A DNA stretch of 64,000 nt from Cavia porcellus (Eukaryota > Chordata > Mammalia > Rodentia > Caviidae). The DNA is taken from assembly GCF_034190915.1 (NCBI RefSeq), contig NW_026947507.1, forward strand, positions 29,874,001 to 29,938,000, given 5' to 3'. The notes under the pieces are model-generated. The model searched no databases and was not told the origin of the DNA. It was given only the letters and a program-made list of their open reading frames with translations. Both the position numbers and the translations under genes were made by a program. This document shows, one piece after another, positions 60,319 to 64,000 of this stretch (positions are counted from its first letter, which is position 1; every line of letters starts with the position of its first letter).

Positions 60319-61816
60319 AAGGAAAATAAGTGAAACTGGGAAGAAGATGGGGTAAAGGGAAGAGGGATGGGGATGTCTTAGTCACTTTCTGGATACCAGA
60401 ACATAATATCTAACTCCCCAGTTTAACAGAGAGTGGTTTATTTTGGCTTAAGTTTCAGTCCAGGGTCAGCTGGCTCCAGGGGCTCAGCAAAAGGGGATGA
60501 TACGGGAATAGTGGCTCACCTCATGGCAGCGAAGGGTCAAAGTCAGAGCAAAGAGCAGAGCTGGGGAGACACAGCCACCCTTCTAGGCCATGCCCGGTGA
60601 CCTGGCTCCTCCAACCAGACTGCACTTCCCACAGCCAATCTGCTAGGAGGCCCCCATAATCCACACATGGAAGGAACGAGAAGCAGTAGTCATAGAAAGT
60701 TCTGTAAGAACTGGTTCTTCTGAGTTTCACAGATTCAGTGCAAAACAGGGGCTATAACTTCCATCCAGAAGATGGTTTAAAAAATTATAAACTTCTTAAT
60801 CACTATATTTAATTTATATTTTTGAGTGTTCATAAAAAATGAAAGAAAATTAAACTGTAGGTTACTTTTATGAGTTTCAGCTACCTCCGAAGATCTAAAA
60901 CAATCCAGCCTTCCCAACTGCAGACCTGGAGGCCTGAGGACCTGCACAGCAGCCACAGGTGTCCCTTTGCTAAGAACAGACATCAGCAGGAGGGCACAGG
61001 CGACTCGTGTCAAGGGGAGGACTGCCTGGATTTGGGAGCTACTTTTCTATTTCACACAAACACGTTCAGATTTCACTGCTTTGAAGATTTTGTAAGCCAC
61101 AAAACTGTTCTCATGGAGGAAAAGAAATCACAAAGTAATCTAATTTCTTTTTTTTTTGTTTTTTTTTTTTGTGTGTGTCTTTTTTCATTTTTATCGGTAC
61201 CAGGGATCGAACTCACGACTGCCTGCTTGCAAGGCAGGTGCTTATGCCGCTGAGCTAAATCCCCAGCCCAAAGTAATCTAATTTCACACGGACATTTTCT
61301 TATATGCCTATTCATTTGACAGTCTGAGAGAAAATAACAGATTCAAGATTTCCATAAAACTACTCTACCATTCAGTCCTAATACCAATGAACCTTTAAGT
61401 TCAGAGTTCTATAATCGTTTTAATTATGCAGTGGTATCACTCTAAGATTTTAAATGTGTGTGAGTGTATCAGTCAGGTTTTACTACAGAAACAGATATAA
61501 CACAAGATACACTCAAACATATTTTTATAAAGTTGAGACTTCCCAGCGACCACTGCGGAATTAAAACTCCAGAATCCCAGATCCCTATCCCTTGCAGATC
61601 GCTGTCCAGTCCAGATCCCTATCTGAAGCTCAGCGGAGGTCTGCTCCACTTGCCTGCATAGGTGTTGGCCTTGTTCAGGAGGTCTGTGCACGCATGCATA
61701 TCAGCAAAGGCCCGGATTCCTAGGCAGTTGACAGGGTGAAGCTGGGATTCCAAAAATTCACAACAAGTCTTCTTTACATCCTGTAACTGTAATAGACCAG
61801 CTGCTGGGAGAAGTAC
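19740..61816 (-). CDS. KLHL2: KLHL2 (Mayven), CUL3 substrate adaptor; 11 terminal coding exons
   Basis: BTB-BACK-Kelch protein that recruits substrates (for example WNK kinases) to CUL3 ubiquitin ligases and binds F-actin. Coding segments: 61654-61816, 37156-37265, 33803-33919, 32138-32287, 26887-27004, 25676-25873, 25051-25152, 23343-23471, 22454-22594, 20772-20915, 19740-19768. They sum to 1401 nt = 466 residues plus stop, all in frame; counting back from the usual 593 residues this is 128-593. Seen: the BACK helices and six blades each with GG, Tyr and Trp landmarks ([79 protein letters not shown]). The C-terminus VTVIDKPL marks KLHL2; the paralogue KLHL3 ends differently. Exons 1-4 (BTB, promoter) lie beyond 64000. 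All introns are GT-AG except the first, which is GC-AG. No disabling change seen, so the gene looks functional. Confidence 0.96.
19769..20771 (-). other. KLHL2: KLHL2 intron, 1003 bp
   Basis: GTAAGAATTG donor and CTCTTTACCCAG acceptor on the minus strand. No recognised repeat inside. Confidence 0.7.
20772..20915 (-). CDS. KLHL2: KLHL2 exon, Kelch blade 6
   Basis: 144 bp, phase 1 at both ends (split Gly codon). Encodes [19 protein letters not shown] through [17 protein letters not shown], residues about 538-584. Acceptor GTTTTAG, donor CAG/GTAAGA. Contains the double Gly, the conserved Tyr (VEYYNP) and Trp (DKW) of a Kelch repeat. Confidence 0.95.
20916..22453 (-). other. KLHL2: KLHL2 intron, 1538 bp
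   Basis: Contains an MIR-like fragment near 21060-21180 and one copy of the ~140-bp duplicated segment (22124-22262). Otherwise no recognised feature. Confidence 0.6.
22124..22262. repeat. Local direct duplication, copy 1
   Basis: CATTCAAAAATGTTTCTCGT ... ATAATCAGTCTCTGCATTTA ... AGCAGGCCCAGGTG is about 90% identical by eye to 23087-23228, in the same orientation. The first ~40 bp resemble an L2/MIR 3' end; the rest is not a repeat family I know. Confidence 0.8.
22454..22594 (-). CDS. KLHL2: KLHL2 exon, Kelch blade 5
   Basis: 141 bp, phase 1/1. Encodes [16 protein letters not shown] through [16 protein letters not shown], residues about 491-536. Acceptor TTTTGTAG, donor CAG/GTATCT. It is flanked on both sides by the duplicated intronic segment. 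Confidence 0.95.
22595..23342 (-). other. KLHL2: KLHL2 intron, 748 bp
   Basis: Donor GTGGGTGCGG, acceptor GTTTTGTAG. Holds copy 2 of the local duplication close to the donor side. Confidence 0.6.
23087..23228. repeat. Local direct duplication, copy 2
   Basis: CACTCAAAAATGTTTCTGGT ... ATAATCAGTCTCCGCATTTA ... AGCAGGCCCAGGTG; see copy 1 at 22124. Differences are about a dozen substitutions and one 4-bp indel. Confidence 0.8.
23343..23471 (-). CDS. KLHL2: KLHL2 exon, Kelch blade 4
   Basis: 129 bp, phase 1/1. Encodes [20 protein letters not shown] through [16 protein letters not shown], residues about 448-489. Acceptor CCATGTCCAG, donor CAG/GTGGGT. CpG-rich near its 3' end compared with its neighbours. 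Confidence 0.95.
23592..23750 (-). repeat. B1 SINE
   Basis: Antisense: AGCCAGGGTCTCATTAGTAG ... CAGGCTGGCCTTGAACTG ... GATCCTCCTGCCTCCGCCTC ... CCACCATGTCCAGC. Confidence 0.85.
23983..24110 (+). repeat. B1 SINE, diverged
   Basis: AGGGCAGCACAAGCCTTTA, TTCCCAGCACACAGGAGGCTAAGGC, CAAGGCCAGCC, CCTGTCTCACAAAATA. Sense B1 with a shortened right part. Confidence 0.7.
24376..24516 (-). repeat. B1 SINE
   Basis: GACACAGCATCTTTCACTTA ... CAGGCTGACCTTGAACTCAC ... CCTGCCTCAGCCTCCC ... TTACAGGCATGTGC. Antisense. Confidence 0.8.
25051..25152 (-). CDS. KLHL2: KLHL2 exon, Kelch blade 3 (main part)
   Basis: 102 bp, phase 1/1. Encodes [20 protein letters not shown] through [11 protein letters not shown], residues about 414-446. 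Acceptor GTATTCTAG, donor GGAG/GTGGGT. The donor is the first of several near-copies of GGAGGTGGG. Confidence 0.94.
25485..25560 (+). repeat. ID-type SINE, older type
   Basis: CAGGGGATATAGCTCAGTGG ... CTCTGGGTTCAGTCTCCTG. Lacks the GGCATAAGC D arm of the younger copies. Confidence 0.75.
25676..25873 (-). CDS. KLHL2: KLHL2 exon, Kelch blade 2 and start of blade 3
   Basis: 198 bp, phase 1/1. Encodes [37 protein letters not shown] and [15 protein letters not shown], residues about 348-412. Acceptor TTTTGCAG, donor CAG/GTAATG. It holds one complete blade plus the first strand of the next. Confidence 0.95.
25874..26886 (-). other. KLHL2: KLHL2 intron, 1013 bp
   Basis: Donor GTAGGCTTGA, acceptor CTTTTGCAG. 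No clear repeat; a short ID-like trace (GGTGTAGCTCAATGGTAGA) lies at 26126-26146. Confidence 0.6.
26887..27004 (-). CDS. KLHL2: KLHL2 exon, Kelch blade 1
   Basis: 118 bp, phase 0 to 1. Encodes [20 protein letters not shown] and [19 protein letters not shown], residues about 308-346, the first blade. Acceptor TGCCCTTCCAG, donor CAG/GTAGGC. Confidence 0.95.
28281..28375 (+). repeat. ID-type SINE, older type
   Basis: GGGGTGGGCATGTAGCTCAG ... TAGGTTCAATTCCCAGCACC then an ACAAAAC-rich tail. Confidence 0.75.
28622..28735 (+). repeat. B1 SINE, internally deleted
   Basis: GGGTGAGGTGGTGCACATCA ... TTCAAGGCCAGCCTAAACTAC ... GAGACCCTGTCTGA then A12 and G10 runs. Confidence 0.75.
28788..28975 (+). repeat. 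B1-dID dimeric SINE
   Basis: A B1 left part (CCAGGTGTGGTGGTAGACAC ... AAGCCCAACCTGGGC ... CCTCACCTC) is followed after a short A-rich linker by an ID-like right part (TTTGTAGCTCAGTGCAAAG ... CCTGGATTGAATCACCAGCA). Confidence 0.65.
29560..29675 (+). repeat. B1 SINE
   Basis: AGCCAGGTGTGGTGCATGCC ... GGGAGGCTAAGGC ... AGTTCAAGGCCAGCCTGTGC, then an A run. Confidence 0.8.
32138..32287 (-). CDS. KLHL2: KLHL2 exon, end of BACK domain and linker to Kelch
   Basis: 150 bp, phase 0/0. Encodes [20 protein letters not shown] through [12 protein letters not shown], residues about 258-307. This is the last BACK helices plus the linker to the propeller. Acceptor CTCTTACAG, donor AAA/GTAGGG, a rather weak 5' splice site. 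Confidence 0.95.
32915..33035 (-). repeat. B1 SINE, diverged
   Basis: TTGCTCAGGCTGGCATCTAA ... TTTCCTGCCTCAACCTACCAAG ... TTTGGGAATCGCAGCC. Antisense, old. Confidence 0.6.
33238..33425 (-). repeat. B1-dID dimeric SINE
   Basis: Antisense: an ID-like part (TCTGGTACTGAAGATTGGAC ... CACTGAGCTACTTTA) precedes a B1 part (GCTGGCCTCATACTTAC ... GGGATTACAGGCATGCACCA). Confidence 0.7.
33440..33535 (-). repeat. ID-type SINE, old
   Basis: TGCGGTGCTAGGATTAAAGCC ... CACTACCACTGAACCACATAC. Antisense and diverged. Confidence 0.55.
33749..33776 (-). repeat. GAGCA pentanucleotide tandem repeat
   Basis: Five to six units of TGCTC on the plus strand (GAGCA on the minus), starting ~27 nt inside the intron after the BACK exon donor. 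Confidence 0.9.
33803..33919 (-). CDS. KLHL2: KLHL2 exon, BACK domain
   Basis: 117 bp, phase 0/0. Encodes [19 protein letters not shown] through [12 protein letters not shown], residues about 219-257. The motif WVNHDxxxR and LLPREYL are hallmarks of the BACK domain, which positions the adaptor on CUL3. Acceptor TTCTGCAG, donor CAG/GTAATG. Confidence 0.95.
34690..34760 (-). repeat. L2 3'-end fragment
   Basis: TCAACAAATATTTATTAAGTGC followed by AAGTGCCAGG is the antisense form of the L2/MIR 3' end. Confidence 0.5.
35728..35905 (-). repeat. B1-dID dimeric SINE
   Basis: Antisense ID part (TGGTGAAACTAGTGATTGAATC ... GAGCTACATTCCCACTCCAGCCC) followed by antisense B1 (GGTTGGCCTTGATCTTCC ... CTCAGCCTCCTGTG). 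Confidence 0.75.
36005..36170 (-). repeat. B1-dID dimeric SINE, diverged
   Basis: GGACCAGGGCTTTCCCACC ... ATATAGCCCCAGCCC (ID part) then GGATCTTGCTAAGGG ... CCTCAGCCTCCCGG ... ACCACCATGTCCAG (B1 part), antisense. Confidence 0.65.
36176..36515 (+). mobile_element. MaLR-type solo LTR
   Basis: GTCATGATTTATGTCTGTGG ... CCAACTGAGTATGGACTGAAACCTCC ... AATAAACCTTTCC ... AAGTAACTAAGACA. Sense relative to the window, antisense to KLHL2. Confidence 0.7.
36600..36715 (-). repeat. B1 SINE
   Basis: TTTTGAGACAAGATCTTGC ... TAGGCTGGCCTTGAACAC ... CCTCAGTCTCTCCCAAGTGC ... GCATGGGCCAGCA. Antisense. Confidence 0.8.
37156..37265 (-). CDS. KLHL2: KLHL2 exon, start of BACK domain
   Basis: 110 bp, phase 1 to 0. 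Completes the split Glu codon, then [19 protein letters not shown] through [15 protein letters not shown], residues about 183-218. Acceptor TCCTAAACAG, donor AAG/GTGAGT. It is the 3' partner of the GC-AG intron. Confidence 0.95.
37713..37814 (-). repeat. ID-type SINE, young type
   Basis: T-rich tail, ATCGGTACCGGGGATTGAAC ... GCCGCTGAGCTAAATCCTCAGCCCCC. AATAGTG occurs on both sides (about 37707 and 37815). Confidence 0.9.
38230..38340 (+). repeat. ID-type SINE, young type
   Basis: GGGGCTGGGGATTTAGCTCA, GCGGCATAAGCGCCTGCC, then GGTACCAATAAGAAG and an A-rich tail. GGTAGTCTT/GGCAGTCTT flank it as an imperfect target duplication. Confidence 0.88.
38355..39450 (+). mobile_element. Ancient L1 (L1M-type) 3' fragment
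   Basis: Sense L1: AAAATGGATCACAGACCTAAATA, AAATGGGCAAAAGATATGAATAG, and a 3' end with CTGTAAACCTGAAACTGCTC followed by AAAAAATAAAATCTGTTAGTT, as in old L1M families. Confidence 0.75.
39510..39570 (+). repeat. Short tandem duplication (~28 bp unit)
   Basis: GATATGTGAAAAACTACAGACT is followed at once by GATATGTGGAAAACTACAGACT. Confidence 0.75.
39793..39874 (-). repeat. ID-type SINE, young type
   Basis: TTTTTTGGTACCGGGGATCGAACTC ... GCTACTGAGCTAAATTCCCAG. Confidence 0.85.
39920..40000 (+). repeat. ID-type SINE, short
   Basis: GGGTCAGGATATAGCTTAGTGG ... GAGTTCCATTCCCGGTACT then an A run. Confidence 0.75.
40050..40195 (-). repeat. B1 SINE
   Basis: TTTTTTGAGATAGGATCTTAC ... GCCCAGGCTTGCCTCAAACTC ... 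GCCTCAGCCTCCTGAGTGC. Antisense with the internal duplication. Confidence 0.85.
40312..40475 (+). repeat. B1 SINE
   Basis: TGCCAGGTATGGTGATACAC ... GGGAGGCTGAAGCAGGAGGATC ... GAGACCCTGACTCAAAAAG. Confidence 0.85.
40515..40712 (+). repeat. B1-dID dimeric SINE
   Basis: B1 part (AGGTGCAATGGCACAGG ... GAGGCCAGCCTGGAGAATTTA ... CTCTCAAAATT) joined to an ID part (AGGGTGTGTAGCTCAGCAG ... CACTTGCCTAGCATGTGG ... GGGTTTAATTTCTAGCAC). The clearest dimer in the window. Confidence 0.85.
41283..41655 (+). mobile_element. MaLR-type solo LTR
   Basis: ATATGGTTTGTGTCTATGTCCC ... GCACTGAAACCTCTGAACTGC ... AAATAAACCTTTC ... GGAACTAAGACA. Confidence 0.7.
41765..41970 (-). repeat. B1-dID dimeric SINE (ID-like part plus B1), old
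   Basis: CCCAGCATTAGGGACTGAAACC is an ID-like part; then TTTTTGACACATGGTCTCACC ... CAGGCTGGCCTTGAACTCAC ... CTTCAGCCTCCCAAATGC is antisense B1. Confidence 0.65.
41975..42096 (-). repeat. B1 SINE
   Basis: CTTTGAGACAGGGTCTCCC ... CCTGCCTCAGTCTCCCAGAGTGC ... CTCACCATGCCCAGC. Antisense. Confidence 0.8.
42111..42228 (-). repeat. ID-type SINE, young type, with target-site duplication
   Basis: A 24-bp T run, GTCTTTTTCATTTTTATCGG, then TACCAGGGATTGAACTCACG ... TGAGCTAAATCCCCAGCCCC. CCTCAGAAAAATCT is duplicated on both sides (42097-42110 and 42229-42242). Confidence 0.93.
42245..43600. other. Unassigned intronic sequence
   Basis: About 1.35 kb with no recognised repeat or exon, apart from a 20-bp tandem repeat (ATTACAGCATATCTAA twice, 43081-43117). 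Confidence 0.4.
43610..44292 (-). mobile_element. Antisense L1 ORF2, part 1 (outer L1 of a nested pair)
   Basis: TTGCTTCCATGTGAATTTAAAG, CAGTTCTGTGAGGAATGCTG, ACAGGAATGCTACTGATATT are antisense L1 ORF2 landmarks. The sequence breaks at CTAGGAGTC (about 44292) and resumes in the right order at about 50050 (CTTGGAGTC). Confidence 0.75.
43860..43990 (-). repeat. B1 SINE inside L1
   Basis: TTTTTGAGACAGGGTCTCATT ... CAGGCTGGCCCTGAACTCAC ... GTCTCCGCCTCCCAAGTGC ... CATCACACCCAGC. Antisense. Confidence 0.88.
44985..45950 (+). pseudogene. L1 ORF1 pseudogene
   Basis: Fragments of the ORF1 coiled coil ([39 protein letters not shown] near 45220-45330) and degenerate RRM and C-terminal regions. Several stops and frameshifts. 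Related to, but clearly older than, the ORF1 at 16058. Confidence 0.82.
45996..49430 (+). pseudogene. L1 ORF2 pseudogene (endonuclease and reverse transcriptase)
   Basis: The start ATG at 45996 opens the endonuclease domain ([18 protein letters not shown]). Reverse-transcriptase landmarks follow in several frames: [15 protein letters not shown] [15 protein letters not shown] near 47560, and the catalytic [18 protein letters not shown] near 48010-48070. Later, [15 protein letters not shown] near 48440 is the typical ORF2 thumb/C-terminal region. Many stops and shifts; cannot be expressed. Intact L1 ORF2p nicks DNA and copies RNA at the target. Confidence 0.88.
50370..50450 (-). repeat. ID-type SINE, old
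   Basis: TTTCCTGGTACCAGGAATTGAACTC ... GCCACTGAGTTGTATCACCAGC. Confidence 0.75.
50488..50635 (-). repeat. B1 SINE
   Basis: CAGGCTAGCTTTGAGCTCAC ... GCTTGCCTTGAACTCATGG ... GCTTCCCAAGTGATGGG. Antisense. Confidence 0.8.
50850..50975 (-). repeat. B1 SINE with a private 31-bp tandem duplication
   Basis: Antisense B1 in which CTCAAATTCAGTGATCCTCC with following TGTGTCAG is present twice in tandem. Confidence 0.8.
52362..52446 (-). repeat. ID-type SINE
   Basis: TTTTTTTTTGTACTGGGGATC ... GCCACTGAGCTAAATCCCTGGCCC. Confidence 0.85.
53645..53850 (+). mobile_element. Ancient L1M-type fragment
   Basis: TTCAGGTGCACTGTTCAGCAG, AAGTCTGTTCACACTGTTG and ATCTCCAGAACACCTTGACTTG resemble the 3'UTR region of old L1M elements. 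Orientation is not secure. Confidence 0.4.
53851..54035. other. Unassigned intronic sequence
   Basis: Nothing recognised. Confidence 0.4.
54040..54190 (-). repeat. B1 SINE
   Basis: TTTCCAGACAGGGTCTCTCTC ... CCCCAGGCTAGCCTAAAACTC ... CCTGCCTCAGCCTCCAGAGTGC ... GTGCCACCATGGCTGG. Antisense. Confidence 0.85.
54200..56480. other. Unassigned intronic sequence
   Basis: About 2.3 kb of AT-rich sequence with no recognised repeat, exon or RNA gene. Confidence 0.4.
56490..56810 (+). mobile_element. MaLR-type LTR fragment
   Basis: ACCATGAACTGGGTAGC ... AATCCTGGACTGAACCCCCTG ... CCAAATTAAACCTCTCTTCC ... CAAGTGTCAGGG follows the 3' half of the LTR family. Confidence 0.6.
57102..57572 (+). mobile_element. 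MaLR-type element: 5' LTR
   Basis: TGTTATGGTTTGTGTCTAG to AATAAGAGACA, interrupted by an ID SINE at 57414-57540. TTTGGTGCCACAAGTGGGG follows at once, in the place and form of the MaLR primer-binding region. Confidence 0.8.
57414..57540 (-). repeat. ID-type SINE, young type, in an LTR
   Basis: Long T-rich tail then CATTGGTACCGGGGATCGAAC ... TGAGCTAAGTCCCCAGCCCC. CCTTTAAGGTTTTG is duplicated at 57400-57413 and 57541-57554. Confidence 0.93.
57573..58843 (+). mobile_element. MaLR-type element: non-coding interior
   Basis: 1.27 kb between two LTRs of the same family. No gag, protease or polymerase frame; the longest open frames are short and show no similarity that I recognise, as expected for MaLRs, which are mobilised by ERVL proteins. 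The purine-rich GGAGGGTCAGGTATGGAA just before 58844 is a plausible polypurine tract. Confidence 0.75.
58844..59202 (+). mobile_element. MaLR-type element: 3' LTR
   Basis: TGTTATGATTTGTGCCAAG to AAAACTAAGACA, 359 bp, clearly paired with the 5' LTR though noticeably diverged, so the insertion is not recent. No clean 5-bp target duplication was found. Confidence 0.8.
59203..59560. other. Unassigned intronic sequence
   Basis: Nothing securely recognised; the last ~100 bp (AACCCTTCTACAGAGATGAG...) look like L1 3' sequence. Confidence 0.35.
59563..59705 (+). repeat. B1 SINE
   Basis: AGCCAGGCATAATGTCACA ... CTTGGAAGGCTGAGGCAGGAGG ... GACCCTGTCTCAAAAAC. Inserted in an L1 3' end. Confidence 0.88.
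59706..60147 (+). mobile_element. L1 3'UTR fragment
   Basis: CAACTATACCACTCCTTGG, ACAATACACAATGGCCAACATATGG, CATTCAGCCATAAAAAAGAAAT, AAGTGGATGGATCTGG are the classic end of L1 ORF2/3'UTR, sense. Confidence 0.8.
60148..60314 (+). repeat. B1 SINE with long pure A tail
   Basis: AGCCTAGCGTGGCAACACATG ... GGGAGGCTGAAGCAGGAGGATC ... GACCCTGTATCCAG then 27 A residues. The long uninterrupted tail suggests a young copy. Confidence 0.88.
60377..60740 (-). mobile_element. MaLR-type LTR, antisense
   Basis: GTCTTAGTCACTTTCTGGATACC ... GAGTGGTTTATTTTGGCTTAAG ... GTCCAGGGTCAGCTGGCTCC is the reverse complement of the LTR 3' half. Confidence 0.6.
60741..61131. other. Unassigned intronic sequence
   Basis: Nothing recognised. 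Confidence 0.4.
61148..61269 (-). repeat. ID-type SINE, young type, with 16-bp target-site duplication
   Basis: T-rich tail (with GTGTGTGT), CATTTTTATCGGTACCAGGG ... GCCGCTGAGCTAAATCCCCAGCCC. AAAGTAATCTAATTTC flanks at 61132-61147 and 61270-61285. Confidence 0.93.
61654..61816 (-). CDS. KLHL2: KLHL2 exon, BTB-BACK junction; first exon visible
   Basis: 163 bp, phase 0 to 1. Encodes [40 protein letters not shown] and [14 protein letters not shown], residues about 128-181: the end of the BTB fold (3-box region) that packs on CUL3, and the first BACK helix. Acceptor TGTGTGTTGCAG. The donor is GCAG/GCAAGT; only the GC site keeps the frame into the next exon (split Glu codon G/AG). Confidence 0.95.
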
Positions 61817-64000
61817 CTGCAACACACAAGTGAACATTTTTAGGCAATTGGCTGGGGAAAACACTGTCTCCATGTACTGCATCTACCTAGGGCACAAGAG
61901 ATCCAGCCACAGCTTATGGTCTGCATCAGCACCCAAATTTTCCTCAGCAGGTTAACAATTTGCAAAACCAGTGGTGGTTCTTCACATTCTTGTTGACTTC
62001 CAAGGATTCCTTTAAAGGTCTTTTCAGTCACAAGAATATAAGAGATCCACATCATATCCTATTAATGGTTTGGTGAGCATAAATAAAATATTCTTTAGAA
62101 TTTTAAAAACATAAATTATATATTAGGATGCTAGGGGGTGCTATGGTTCAATGAAAATGGTTTTGTTTCCCTAGTAGTCAACAGCTTCAAGGAGTCGTGG
62201 AAAGGGATGGGCACAGAGTACCACATAACTTCCACCTGTTTTTCTGTCTGAAGACTGCCTTCCTTAGTGGTAGAACAACTTAAAATTCAACAAGAATGTC
62301 TACAGGCAGACAATTTCTCTAGAATGCAACGTATGTGTTAAAAATGAAAAGATAAAACTGCCTAATAATTTTAAAGTTCGTATTGTATTTAATAACTCCA
62401 TGCAATTTTGTATAGATTATGCTATGGAATTTAATCATTATCTTCACTATAAATACTACACCCAACACTGCAATTCTTTTTCAAACAGGTCAACAATGGA
62501 AACATTTTTCCTTGTAAATGAATTGGACAGTGCTATATCAAGTACTACATTTGAAAGTCAAATTAAGGAGGAGAAACCTGTTTTAAAAATTACTGAGTAT
62601 CTCCTGCTCTGTCATAAAAGAAAAACGTTCAAAATATCAACTATTAGAACAATGGTCAATTTTATGAAAGATAACATTAGCATAAAAATAAAACCTAAGT
62701 TCCTTTAGGAATTATTTTATTATATCATACTGCAATCCAAAGAAAGTAACTAGAGAAAATAATGAACTTTTACAAACAATTTTCCTAAGTCTATGCAGTG
62801 ATACCTAGATTTGGAAAACAAAGTGCTCTTCTCTTTCCATGCCACAAACTACCCTGGTTTGCTCAAATGAAGCACTGAAGTTTTTACTCTGAGAAGCTGT
62901 GTGTGTTGTGTACACGGGATACACAACCAAAGAGCAACAAACAAAATTAAAGAATAAGAAGGTGATATTTTGGTTTTAGCCCAACTCAACTATTACTAGT
63001 TTTTTCTGAAAATGCAAGTATAATCTAGAGATAATGTCTTTTCCTTCCAAATGTAAGAAAGATATAGTGTAAATACCGTGGCTATGGCCAAACCTTTTGC
63101 ATCATAAAGAGTAGTTAATTATGTTATGATAATGCATCTCAGGAAGGCTTTAATTTGTTGATAATTTTCAAATTAGAGGTTTTCCTATGCTGGTATAATC
63201 ATGCTCTGAAGCAACATAAAACACATTCCAAGATGCTTAGCAGCACAATCATTTAATTGAGCAGATACCATAGAGTCAGAAAGTGGTCTTCGGTGTAACA
63301 TTTAAGTCTCTGAAATTTATACAAATAGAAATGATCATGCATCTAATCAGCATTTTTCTAGAGAAAACACAGTACAGTTCAGTTTTATTCAAATTGCTTG
63401 GTTAAAAAAGAAACGTAGGGAGGAAAAAGTAGTTTAGTAGAAACAATCTTGCTTATACACGGTGTGGGAAGGAGTATATACTACCAATTTCCAGAAAGAA
63501 TGATTTATTTCAATCAAAATTACAAATGCACCTATCCTGTGACTCAGCAATTTAACGTACAAATAAACTAACATAAACACAAAATCTCATACATACAAAA
63601 TTATTCATTACAGCATTATTGTCAGTAACAGAAGTTATTTTTAAAAAGCCTGAATCATAAGGAGACTCATTAAATAATTATGACCATCCACTCAATGGAA
63701 CACTCTATAGTCATTCAGAAGAAAGTAGAACATATATATATATATACAACCATCTAAAGCAGCAGCTAGAGCAGGTTTTATTTGGTTTCCTGACTTCTGC
63801 TTTATCACCACTCTGCCCAAATCCACCTTATCAGGAGACTGAAAGTCAAAGTGTGGCTAAAAAATCACATCTACTTTATTGACTACAATGATGAGTCAAC
63901 TTGGTTCCATGCCTGGCAAACATATAGTAAACACGAAGGTAAGTCAAATATGTACAAAGAGTTCATTCATGTTTTTCTTTGGCAATCAGTCCCTTTTAAA
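61817..64000 (-). other. KLHL2: KLHL2 intron (5' part of window end), no recognised feature
   Basis: At least 2.2 kb of AT-rich intron. No upstream BTB exon could be found in it on the minus strand. A short (AT)n run lies near 63734-63746. Confidence 0.6.

Larger units (their letters stand above)
37266..61653 (-). other. KLHL2: KLHL2 intron, 24,388 bp, GC-AG type
   Basis: Donor on the minus strand is GCAG/GCAAGT and the acceptor CTAAACAG. Most of its length is mobile elements: an L1 fragment at 38.4 kb, nested L1s at 43.6-53.25 kb, a MaLR element at 57.1 kb and many SINEs. No exon recognised inside. Confidence 0.85.

Noticed and set aside
19740..61816. KLHL3 instead of KLHL2
   Set aside because: The paralogues are very similar in the Kelch domain, but the C-terminus VTVIDKPL, the [17 protein letters not shown] blade 6 and the neighbouring MSMO1-like promoter fit KLHL2.
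63734..63746. (AT)n microsatellite
   Set aside because: Only about six to seven units; ordinary background.
1..64000. CRISPR arrays, operons, ribosome binding sites, prophage
   Set aside because: This is spliced, SINE/LINE-rich mammalian DNA; no regularly spaced repeats with unique spacers and no prokaryotic gene layout were seen.

Overview
This is a stretch of mammalian nuclear DNA, almost certainly from a rodent outside the mouse/rat group. About half of it is interspersed repeats: 7SL-derived B1 SINEs, B1-dID dimers, many tRNA-derived ID-type SINEs, L1 fragments, MaLR-type LTRs, and an L1 relative that carries only ORF1 (HAL1-like). The exact species cannot be fixed from the sequence alone.

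The only protein-coding gene with exons visible here is KLHL2 (Mayven), on the minus strand. Eleven coding exons lie between 61816 and 19740. They encode the last 466 residues: the end of the BTB-linked region, the BACK domain and all six Kelch blades, ending in a short C-terminal exon and a 3'UTR of about 1.1 kb. Every exon length and phase closes exactly. Roughly 127 N-terminal residues (most of the BTB domain) and the promoter lie beyond position 64000. KLHL2 is a substrate adaptor for CUL3 ubiquitin ligases and binds actin through its Kelch domain. The 24.4-kb intron between the first two visible exons uses a GC donor, and two ~140-bp direct repeats flank the blade-5 exon.

At 1.96-2.72 kb there is a CpG-rich promoter with three NF-Y (CCAAT) sites on the minus strand, followed by a non-coding exon with a strong donor at 2226/2227. 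In human, the gene just downstream of KLHL2 in the same direction is the sterol enzyme gene MSMO1, so this is probably MSMO1 exon 1, with its body running off the left edge. The MSMO1 name rests on gene order, not on coding sequence.

Between the two genes (about 3.5-18.5 kb) is a block of mobile elements. Its most striking part is two full-length ORF1-only L1 derivatives, 10825-14327 (minus) and 14817-18480 (plus). They lie head to head 490 bp apart, each with matching target-site duplications. Each has a ~0.78-kb 5'UTR, an ORF1 and a ~1.6-kb 3' region built of divergent repeats, with no trace of ORF2. The same 3' tail recurs as separate insertions, one of them inside ORF1 of the plus copy.

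The 37-61 kb intron holds a nested pair of L1s (a plus-strand element inside a minus-strand one), a near-complete MaLR element (LTR, non-coding interior, LTR) and many SINEs. The region from 61.8 to 64 kb is intron without recognised features.
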